This document shows, piece after piece, positions 1 through 7,846 of a stretch of DNA of 64,000 nucleotides. The stretch is taken from the NCBI RefSeq assembly GCF_900101785.1, contig NZ_LT629688.1, positions 620,001-684,000 of the forward strand. Direction: 5' to 3'. The translations under genes and the position numbers were made by a program. The notes under the pieces are model-generated. The model did not search any database, had not been told where the DNA came from, and saw only the letters and a program-made list of their open reading frames with translations. Every line of letters begins with the position of its first letter. The stretch's first letter is position 1. Source of the DNA: Auraticoccus monumenti. Lineage in GTDB: Bacteria; Actinomycetota; Actinomycetes; Propionibacteriales; Propionibacteriaceae.

Positions 1-3000
1 GTGGAGGCGCGCTGCACCTTGTAGCGGTGCCCGCGGTGGTAAACGAAGTTGCCGGGTGCGTACTCCCGCAGCGCGATGGACCGGCTCCGGGCGCGCATGT
101 CCTGGCGGTCGGCAAACCGGAGAAGGACCGCCTGCCTGGGGAAGGCGTACCCGGGAAGGAAGCCGCGCTGTGCGAGCCAGGACAGCGGGTAGTAGTCGCC
201 CTTCCCGGTGCGGATGTTCCGTCCGATCGCCTCGACCGCCTCCCGGCGGCGCTTGTCCGAGCCCGAGAGTCCCTCCTTGTTCGCTTTTGCGCTCAGCTCG
301 GCAGCTTCGACGGCGAGCTCCCGGGCGAGGTTCGACAGCGCGGCCATGTCAGCGTCGAGCGCGTCGACGAACCCGTCGACGATCCGGGCCACGCTCTGCG
401 CGTCGATGGCCTCGGCGCCTTCGATGACGTCCGCGAACGCGGCGCTACCGCGAGCGACGAGGTCGTCCCGCTTGGTGGCGACGAACTGCTCGAGGCCGGC
501 GCGGAACTCCGGTGTGAGCCTGCCGGTGGTCTGGTGGTCGAGGTCTACCCAGGCGAAAACCTCGGTCGGGAGGTCCTCGCCGCGGGCGCCGAGGATCAGG
601 GCGTGCATGTGGGACCGCAGGAGCGTCTCGTTGTCGAGCAAGAATTGCGGCGATGCGATGCGGCCGGCCACGATCTTCTCTGGGTGCCGGAAGAAGTACT
701 GGTCGTGGACACCGGTCCGGCCTTGCGCTCCGCAAAACGTGACGACGGACGACGGCTGCGCGGCGCGGCCGGCCCGTCCTTGCCGCTGCGCGTAGTTGGC
801 GGGCGACGGCGGGACATTGCGCATGTAGACCGCGGACAGTGAGCCGATGTCGACGCCGAGTTCCATCGTCGGCGTGCAGACAAGGACGTTCAGGGGATCG
901 GCCTGGCTCTTGAACTTCGTCTCGATGGTCTTGCGCTCGTCGCCTCCGACGGCTGCTGTGTGCTCCTCGGCAGAGACTCGGACTGTGCCCTCCAGCGACG
1001 AGGTGTAGGTGGCGCGGAAGAAGTCGTCCCGGCCGGCGCGGTCCTCGACCAGCCGGACTTTCACGCAGCGGGGGCAGTCCCGGGGCTCGGTGAACAGCCA
1101 CCTTGAGGCGCAGCGTGGGCAGCGATAGCCCAGCGGCTCGGTCGGCCGCCAGAACAGCAGTTTTTCCTCGGCGACCTGCAGGCCGGGTGAGCCGTCAGTC
1201 CTGACCAGGAAGCCGAACTTCTCCAGGAACGCCGCGGCCTGCCGGACAGTGTCACGGGCCTCCTGACGGGCCTGCCTGTCGTTGGGCCAGCCCACCTGCC
1301 GGAGCAACCACCGGGTCATGCGGGACGTCGAGCCCTTGTCGGCGCCGGACGGGTCCTGGCTGCCGCCGAGCCGCTTGACGTCGAACCGCTTCGTCTCGGC
1401 CCTGTCGTCGTACACCACGATGCGGTTGGGCTGCTCCGCGCTGCCATGGAAAAGCGAGACCGGGTTTACCAGGCTCACGACCTGCGTGCCGAACCCGTCC
1501 GGGGACGAGAACACGGCGGCGGGCCCATCCTCGGAGTCGCTGGAGACGGCTTTTCCGCGGCGCATGCTGTCGAGCAGCGCCCGGAGCAAGTCGTGCGCCA
1601 GGTTCGGCTCAGCCTCGGCCAGAACCTTGAGCTGCACCTCGCCGTGCTGGGCGATGTTCTTGAGCACGAGGTCCCGCTTGCCGAGCGACTGGTAGTCCGC
1701 AACGAGCAGCCCAGTGTCCTCGAGGTTTGGCTGGGCCTTGCGGGGCGAACCGGAGCAATCCATGAGGACGCCAGCCTGGAGGTACCGCAGGTATCGCTTC
1801 TGCGCCTTCCGCAGGTCGGCCTGCGGGTCGAGGTTCAGCGCGTCCATTTGCCGCGTGAACGTCGGGAGGGTGCCGCTGCCTTCCATGGCGTCGAACGCGT
1901 TGCGGGCGAGCTCCTCTGTGGTGAGGGCGTCGTCGGGGTCCTGCACGTCGGCCAGCGCGGCGCAGACGGCCCTGCGGAAGTAGAACCGCCGGGACAGAGC
2001 GTTGAGGTGCGCGGCCTGGAAGGAGGAGTCCTGCTGGTTGTCGCTGAACGCCATGACGGCGGGCTTGCTGCCAGTGCTGTCGAGGCCGTCGAGCATCCCC
2101 GTAACGAGGACGTCGGTGGCGGTGGCGCGGCCGACCGTCCCAACCTGGAAGAACTTGTTGTACTCCGAGTGCGAGCCGTCGTAACGGACACCGCAGCCGG
2201 GGCAGAGCTGGAACGGCTGTCGGACCCATACGACGTCGCGGACGTCTACGTGGCCGCAGGCACCGCCGACCTCTCCACATAGACCGCAGACCTTGTGCTC
2301 CTCGGGGACCGCCCCTTCACGGCCCTTGCGGGCGGTCCCGTTCTGCTTGAGGTCCTCTGGCGCGACGGGCACCGCGTCCTTGTCCCACTCGTCGGTCATG
2401 ACGTAGACCGGCAGCCCCTGCTGGCTGGTGTCGAGGAAGTCCCGAGGGCGGACCGCGTTGTCGCTGGCGTCGTACAGCGCGACGAAGTATTCCTGGCCGC
2501 ATGCCGTGCAGAAGACCAGCGGATAGGCGAACACGTCGGGCTCGCCTTCCGCGTCGCACCTGGAGCAAGTGCCCTCGCCCTGTTCGCTCAGGTGGGGGTC
2601 GTCAGCACGCAGGCAGGCGGTGACCGGAAGTCCCTGTGAGAAGAAGCCGTGGACCTTCGGCGTGAGCAGCCCCTCGGGTCCCTTCGGCCCTTCGACCTTG
2701 ACTGCGGCCCCGAGCATCAGCGCCGCGGCGATCTCGGACTGGGCCTCGGCGGGCGTTGCGCTGGGCCGGACCTGCTCGACGTACTCCGCCGAGAGGTCGC
2801 GCAGTGAACGCACTCCTTGCCAGAGGGCGCGCTCGACCCAGGCCAGCGGAAGGCTGGCCCTGGCCGCGTCCGAGGTGTCGTCCGCTGCGAGCGCGGGGCC
2901 GAGCAGGGCACGGACCGCTGCGTCCCCGTCCGTGGCCTCTGCGGCGGCCAGGACCTCCGCCGTGACGCAGTCCGGCGCCAGATACAGCCGGGGGTCGGCC

Positions 3001-4013
3001 GGATCCTGCATGGCCGGGGCGCCGTACTGCTCGGTGACGACGCTCGAGGGAAGGAAGTCCTCGCCGAAGAGGCGGCTCGCGAAGCCGGCGATCGCCTTTG
3101 CCGCCTCGTCCTGCGCACGCGAGTCCACGGTTGCCGACGTCCCGATGCATCGGAGCTTGCCGGCGGTGGCGGTCCGCTCCTTGAAGCGGCGGATAAGCAG
3201 CGCCATGTCTGCACCCTGCTGGCCCGAGTAGGTGTGCATCTCGTCCAGGACCAGGAACTCCAACCGCCCACCGTCGGCGAGCGCGGCGAACAGCTCCGAG
3301 TCCCTGCGGCGGGTGAGGGCGTACTCGAGCATCTTGAAGTTGGTCAGCAGGATGTCCGCGCCTCGCTCCTGGAGCGTGATCCGGTCGATGACCTCACTGT
3401 CGTAAGGAGTGTCCCGGCCGTAGAGCTCCTGGAAGTCCCGGAGGGCCTTCTCCTTGTCCGTCTTGAGGTCTCCGGTGTAGTTGCAGACGGTCAGCCCGCT
3501 CCCTGCAAGGCGCTCCGAGATGTCGGCGTACTGGCTGTTCGCGAGCGCGTTCATCGGATAGACGATCACGGCGATCGGGGGTGTTCGGCCGTCCGGCCAG
3601 TCCGTGCGGGACTGCGACAGAGCACGGGACACGATCGGCATGTAGAAGGTGAACGATTTGCCCGAACCTGTGCCAGTTGCGACGACGGTGTTCAGCCCGC
3701 CCATGACCTGGCGGACGGCCTGCACCTGGTGCGTGAACGGCTCGACTGGGTCGGCGGCGCGATCGCCGGGACCCTTGGTGAATACCCGCTGCACGTCGTC
3801 GTGCAGCACCTTGTCTGCGACGAGCTCTGCAAGCCTGTCCCCAGGCTTGAAGGGCTTGGCGATGGTGATGAAGGGCTCGCGGTGGAGAAGTCGACCCTCA
3901 GCTCGTCGGTCGTGCACCCACTGCTGGATGGACGGGTTCTTGTAGAACTGAAACGAGTCGACGTAACGCTCGTACTCCCGCTTGAGGTCGCCCAACATCG
4001 CCAACGGGTGCAT
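1..4013 (-). CDS. drmA: DrmA-like DISARM helicase (partial, runs off left edge)
   Basis: The frame opens at ATG 4013 and stays open to base 1, giving at least 1337 residues without a stop. Walker A (TGTGSGKS, about residue 113) and a Walker B variant DEMH (about 255) are followed far downstream by paired-cysteine clusters (CxxC, about residues 490-590 and near 980). A C-terminal helicase lobe contains TPTMELGVDIG and QRQGRAGR. These are hallmarks of Lhr/MrfA-like superfamily 2 helicases that usually end in DUF1998. The start overlaps the drmMI stop in a TGATG junction, with GGAGG nine bases upstream, so translation is coupled. In class 1 DISARM, DrmA forms the DrmAB anti-phage complex. The DUF1998-bearing partner drmB and the PLD gene drmC should lie left of the window. 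The assignment rests on domain type plus gene order; a different DUF1998-type defence helicase is the main alternative. Confidence 0.78.
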   Translation of the reverse strand, partial: MHPLAMLGDLKREYERYVDSFQFYKNPSIQQWVHDRRAEGRLLHREPFITIAKPFKPGDRLAELVADKVLHDDVQRVFTKGPGDRAADPVEPFTHQVQAVRQVMGGLNTVVATGTGSGKSFTFYMPIVSRALSQSRTDWPDGRTPPIAVIVYPMNALANSQYADISERLAGSGLTVCNYTGDLKTDKEKALRDFQELYGRDTPYDSEVIDRITLQERGADILLTNFKMLEYALTRRRDSELFAALADGGRLEFLVLDEMHTYSGQQGADMALLIRRFKERTATAGKLRCIGTSATVDSRAQDEAAKAIAGFASRLFGEDFLPSSVVTEQYGAPAMQDPADPRLYLAPDCVTAEVLAAAEATDGDAAVRALLGPALAADDTSDAARASLPLAWVERALWQGVRSLRDLSAEYVEQVRPSATPAEAQSEIAAALMLGAAVKVEGPKGPEGLLTPKVHGFFSQGLPVTACLRADDPHLSEQGEGTCSRCDAEGEPDVFAYPLVFCTACGQEYFVALYDASDNAVRPRDFLDTSQQGLPVYVMTDEWDKDAVPVAPEDLKQNGTARKGREGAVPEEHKVCGLCGEVGGACGHVDVRDVVWVRQPFQLCPGCGVRYDGSHSEYNKFFQVGTVGRATATDVLVTGMLDGLDSTGSKPAVMAFSDNQQDSSFQAAHLNALSRRFYFRRAVCAALADVQDPDDALTTEELARNAFDAMEGSGTLPTFTRQMDALNLDPQADLRKAQKRYLRYLQAGVLMDCSGSPRKAQPNLEDTGLLVADYQSLGKRDLVLKNIAQHGEVQLKVLAEAEPNLAHDLLRALLDSMRRGKAVSSDSEDGPAAVFSSPDGFGTQVVSLVNPVSLFHGSAEQPNRIVVYDDRAETKRFDVKRLGGSQDPSGADKGSTSRMTRWLLRQVGWPNDRQARQEARDTVRQAAAFLEKFGFLVRTDGSPGLQVAEEKLLFWRPTEPLGYRCPRCASRWLFTEPRDCPRCVKVRLVEDRAGRDDFFRATYTSSLEGTVRVSAEEHTAAVGGDERKTIETKFKSQADPLNVLVCTPTMELGVDIGSLSAVYMRNVPPSPANYAQRQGRAGRAAQPSSVVTFCGAQGRTGVHDQYFFRHPEKIVAGRIASPQFLLDNETLLRSHMHALILGARGEDLPTEVFAWVDLDHQTTGRLTPEFRAGLEQFVATKRDDLVARGSAAFADVIEGAEAIDAQSVARIVDGFVDALDADMAALSNLARELAVEAAELSAKANKEGLSGSDKRRREAVEAIGRNIRTGKGDYYPLSWLAQRGFLPGYAFPRQAVLLRFADRQDMRARSRSIALREYAPGNFVYHRGHRYKVQRAS

Positions 4014-7000
4014 CAGGCAGAACCTCCAAGGTCGTCGAACGCCTCCAGTCGGAGGCGCTTGCTGCGGTACTCATGGTAATTTGCTTCCTCCGCGCGCCGG
4101 AGGACGCTGAAGTGATCAAGCACGAGCTCGTATTGCTTGCGGTTCAACTGGTAGGCCCTAGCCACAAGAGCATCCAGGCGGGCGTCGATCAGGATCCGCC
4201 TGTTGTTGTCCCAAGCATGCAGGGTCCGCTCTGTGGCCGTTGCGAGGCTCTGCGAGGTGACCGACAGCTCGGCCGCAAGTGCGAGTACCTCAGCCGTTCG
4301 TAGCGCTGACGGTCCAGGAGCGGCGCACTGTGACACGACCCAGGGAGCCACATGGCCTCCGGGGATGTGCAAGCGCACAAGGAAGTCGAACGTCATCGAG
4401 TTCAGGAGGGCCGCCGCTGCGAGCGCATTCTTGGGCTCCACGGACAGGACCGGCAGCGTGTGGAGGGCAGGACTCCTGCCGATCAGCGCCACCCGCATGA
4501 GACGCCGGTCCGTCCAGGGCCGACCTATGTCCCGCATGGCTAGAAGCAGGCGGTCGCCCGCCACTGCATGGATGCGCTTTTCGGCGACGTTCGCCTTCAT
4601 CCAGTAGCGCGGCTCCACCTCAAAGCAAGGATCGGCGTGCTGCTCCTCGGTCGACCACGGGATGTTTGGCTTCGGCCGGTACTTGTTGGGCCCGGTGTAG
4701 CCCTCGAAGGTTCGGGCTCGGTGGTCCCACCGGTTGACCATCTGCCCCTCGTACACCGGCACAGCCACGTCGCCGCATTGGTGCCGAAAGAGCTTGTCCT
4801 GACCTAGAACGTAGCCTGCCGTAGCCAGGTCAGCGTCACGATGAACGAGGCCTTCCTTCTTGGCCCCGTGGGAATCGAACAGCCGGTGGTAGTTCAGCTG
4901 CCAGGGGTCGGCGCCGTCGGCCTCGGAGAAGTCGAGCGTGGAGAACAGGAACTGGAGCTCAAGGGCCAGCTCAAGTTCTTCGTTGCGTCCCGAGGACAGC
5001 AGCGTCCGCGTGCGGGGGGCGACGGCGGTGAGATCATTCCCAGTCCAGCGCCTGGTCTTCGCAGTCGCCGCCTCGGCGACTCCGAAGTTAAGCATCGCTG
5101 CGTCGAAGGAGGTGTCTTCCTGGCTGGGGCCGAGCACGACGACGCTGAAGCGCTCGACGGGCGCGACGTCGCCGCCGAAGACTGGCCCTCCTTCTCGCCG
5201 GGTGTTCACCATGTCGAGCACGAGCCGCGGACGGCCATCGCGTACCAGCCGCTTCCACACCGGCGACTGCGCCGCATCAATCGCGAGACCGCTCTTGATG
5301 ATCAGTCCGACATCTCTGCTCATGTTGGCGGCCGCTTCGGTGAACAGGACGTAGGTGTTGGCCTCGCTGGACGTGCGCGTGTACCGGCCGGAACTCTTGG
5401 CGTAGTGGGCGAGCCGATGCTGGAGTCCGCGGTACAGCGTCCATCGGCGGTGGAGGCCCGGGTCGTTGTCGGCCAGGGCGGCAATCGCCCCGCCGCGGTG
5501 CTCCGAAGTCATTGCGGCGATGGCAGGGGCCGCCTGAGCGAAGAACTCCTGCTCCTCGCCCTTCAGCTGTTCCCAAGGCGGGTTGCCGACCACGATGTCG
5601 AAGCCGCGAGCAGCGCGCACATCGGGGAAGGCAAGCGGCCAGTGAAGCGGGTTGAGGTCCGCGATGACCGTACGCGCGGCAGCGGCGAGAGCGTGGTTCG
5701 CGCGGCCAGCCACGGCCTCCTGGTAGTCGTGAGTGGTTGGCGCGTCACCGAAGTCAGCTGTCCAGAAGAAGGCGGCGGTCCAGATGTCTGCCGCCTTCCG
5801 CCAGCGGTCGTAGTTGTCGCTGAGCCGCCAGGCAGCGAAGGCTTCGCTCTTCCGGCGTACGTCTTGGTAGCTCTGCTCGCTGTTGGACAACTCCGACGGC
5901 AAGTCGAGCACGGGGTCGACGGCATCCCGGCTGAAAAGCCCGGAGATGTCACCTTGGTTGGTCGCTCGCGCCTTCGTCAAAATCTTCTTGTCATCTTGGC
6001 TGGCCTTGCTGTACTCGAACGCGGCGGTAGGAATCTGGCCAGGCAATTTCAGCAGAGGCCAACCGATGAGACTGTCGCCGCAGACGATGTGGCTATCGAG
6101 GAAGGAGAGTGGCTGGTCCGGCACGACGCAGTGAATCCACAGCGTGACCTTCGCGAGTTCGACAGCGAACGGGTCCTTGTCGCAGCCGTAGATGCACCGC
6201 TGGAGGACATCCCGCCGCGCGTGCGCGAGTTGGCTGTCGCTGGGTTCCTGAGGCGCGCTGCGCTCGCGGGCCAGCGCTAGAGCAATGCGGTCTAGTGCGC
6301 CGACCAAGATTGCTCCGCTTCCGCACGCCGGGTCGATGACCTTGAGCGCCAAGAGCGCCTGTTGGCGCTCCTGCGGCGTGTTCGCGGCTGCGAGCCGCTG
6401 GTCGATGAGCGGGTCGAGACTGCGCGTCAGGAGCAGGTCGACGAGGTCGGCCGGGGTGTAGTAGCTGGCGAGGTCGGCTCGTTCAGTCGAGAGGTCCGCG
6501 AGGTACGCCTGGCCTGGGTGGACGGGTCCGCTGTCGGCGGCCAGTGGCGCCTGGGCGACCTGCAGGGTGTAATCCAGCAGAGACTCGTAGACGGTGCCGA
6601 GCTCCTCGACACCGAGGTTCCGGTAGTCGACGTGCATCTGGACTTTGCCGACGGGCATCGTTGTGAGGGCCCTCACAGCGACGAGAAGTGCGTGGTTGTC
6701 GCAGCCGGCGGCGGTGGTGAGGGGAGTCTGGGCGAGGTCGAACAACCTGCCGTTGTAGGGGTAGACGCCGAGGGCTTCCGCGAGCCGGGGCTCGCTGAAG
6801 GCACGGCAGGTCGCCTTGAACCCCTCCCAAAGGTCGCGGCGGCGGGGCTCGGCGTCGTCGGCTTCCGCCCTGGCGCGCAATCGGGTGACCGAGTAGGTGT
6901 CGGTGTAAAACCGGTTCGCGGAAGCGAGCATGCCGCGCTGCTCTGCGAACAGCAGAAACAGCAGGCGGTAGAGCACGGTGAGCATCTCGCGGTAGAGCTC

Positions 7001-7846
7001 GCGTCCGAGGTCGGGCTCGGCGGTTATGCGCTCGCGCAACGCCGGGGTGGCGTCGAGGACGCCGTTGGCAAGCGTCTCGACGGCGCGCCGCACCTGCGGC
7101 TGCAGCCTCTTACCCGCGGCGACGCCGGCGGTCAAGGCCTTGTCGTACAGCCGTTCGAGCAGGCTCGTCGGTGCTGCGCTCTCGCTCGTCGGGAGGAGAC
7201 GGAACCGGCTGCCGTGGGCCAGGCGCCAGAGGGCCAGGAAGTCCGGGTAACTGGATGCCTCGAAGAGAGCGATCAGGTCAAATTCCACATAGCCGCGGGT
7301 GCGGGTGTGGTGAAAGTCGCGGACGAGCCGAAGGACTCGTCCATTGCTAACCAGGCCCCATCGTCGGTCGGGGTCGGCGTTGAGGTAGCCCTGGAGCTCT
7401 TCGTGCGGCGAGCGCCGCGTGCCGGCCCGGTCGTCGAGATCAGTCTGACTGGTAAGGATCAACGGCGGGGCGTCGGAGCCGGTCCAGCCCATGTGAGTGA
7501 TACCCCAGGACTGGCCGCCGGCCGTCGCTTTACCGCGCTTGTACGCGGGTTCGAAGCCCAGTAGCTCGAGGAGTGGGCGGAGGAGCTTGTCGCGCAGGCG
7601 GGCGGTATCCATGCCCTCGGCGAGCTCCACGGCGTAGGCGGCCCAGAGGGCCTGGCCGCTGGCGAACGCCGCGCGCAGGTCGCCTTCATGCTGCGCTTTG
7701 GTGGCTGACTTGCCGGTGTCGTCGGTGAAGGTCGCGACGTCGGTGAGGAACGCGGCGTCGCCGACCACCGCGGACTGCCTGAGGTCGGCGACAAGAGCGT
7801 CCCCGATAAGGCCCCCGGAGGTGTGGACGAGGCTGACTTCGCTCAC
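4013..7846 (-). CDS. drmMI: DrmMI-like N6-adenine DNA methyltransferase (Eco57I type)
   Basis: This 1277-residue protein carries the SAM-binding motif DPACGSGAILVG (about residue 505) and the catalytic NPPW motif (about 754), typical of adenine-N6 methylases of the Eco57I/type IIG kind. A long N-terminal region (about 1-450) resembles the restriction-enzyme-like N-domain of such proteins, and the C-terminal third would be the target-recognition part. GTG at 7846 overlaps the drmD stop (GTGA), and the stop overlaps the drmA start. In DISARM the methylase marks host DNA as self. I see no obvious PD-(D/E)XK nuclease motif, but I could not align the N-terminus, so a fused type IIG restriction enzyme is not fully excluded. 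The order SNF2 helicase, methylase, DrmA-like helicase is what favours DrmMI. Confidence 0.78.
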   Translation of the reverse strand: MSEVSLVHTSGGLIGDALVADLRQSAVVGDAAFLTDVATFTDDTGKSATKAQHEGDLRAAFASGQALWAAYAVELAEGMDTARLRDKLLRPLLELLGFEPAYKRGKATAGGQSWGITHMGWTGSDAPPLILTSQTDLDDRAGTRRSPHEELQGYLNADPDRRWGLVSNGRVLRLVRDFHHTRTRGYVEFDLIALFEASSYPDFLALWRLAHGSRFRLLPTSESAAPTSLLERLYDKALTAGVAAGKRLQPQVRRAVETLANGVLDATPALRERITAEPDLGRELYREMLTVLYRLLFLLFAEQRGMLASANRFYTDTYSVTRLRARAEADDAEPRRRDLWEGFKATCRAFSEPRLAEALGVYPYNGRLFDLAQTPLTTAAGCDNHALLVAVRALTTMPVGKVQMHVDYRNLGVEELGTVYESLLDYTLQVAQAPLAADSGPVHPGQAYLADLSTERADLASYYTPADLVDLLLTRSLDPLIDQRLAAANTPQERQQALLALKVIDPACGSGAILVGALDRIALALARERSAPQEPSDSQLAHARRDVLQRCIYGCDKDPFAVELAKVTLWIHCVVPDQPLSFLDSHIVCGDSLIGWPLLKLPGQIPTAAFEYSKASQDDKKILTKARATNQGDISGLFSRDAVDPVLDLPSELSNSEQSYQDVRRKSEAFAAWRLSDNYDRWRKAADIWTAAFFWTADFGDAPTTHDYQEAVAGRANHALAAAARTVIADLNPLHWPLAFPDVRAARGFDIVVGNPPWEQLKGEEQEFFAQAAPAIAAMTSEHRGGAIAALADNDPGLHRRWTLYRGLQHRLAHYAKSSGRYTRTSSEANTYVLFTEAAANMSRDVGLIIKSGLAIDAAQSPVWKRLVRDGRPRLVLDMVNTRREGGPVFGGDVAPVERFSVVVLGPSQEDTSFDAAMLNFGVAEAATAKTRRWTGNDLTAVAPRTRTLLSSGRNEELELALELQFLFSTLDFSEADGADPWQLNYHRLFDSHGAKKEGLVHRDADLATAGYVLGQDKLFRHQCGDVAVPVYEGQMVNRWDHRARTFEGYTGPNKYRPKPNIPWSTEEQHADPCFEVEPRYWMKANVAEKRIHAVAGDRLLLAMRDIGRPWTDRRLMRVALIGRSPALHTLPVLSVEPKNALAAAALLNSMTFDFLVRLHIPGGHVAPWVVSQCAAPGPSALRTAEVLALAAELSVTSQSLATATERTLHAWDNNRRILIDARLDALVARAYQLNRKQYELVLDHFSVLRRAEEANYHEYRSKRLRLEAFDDLGGSA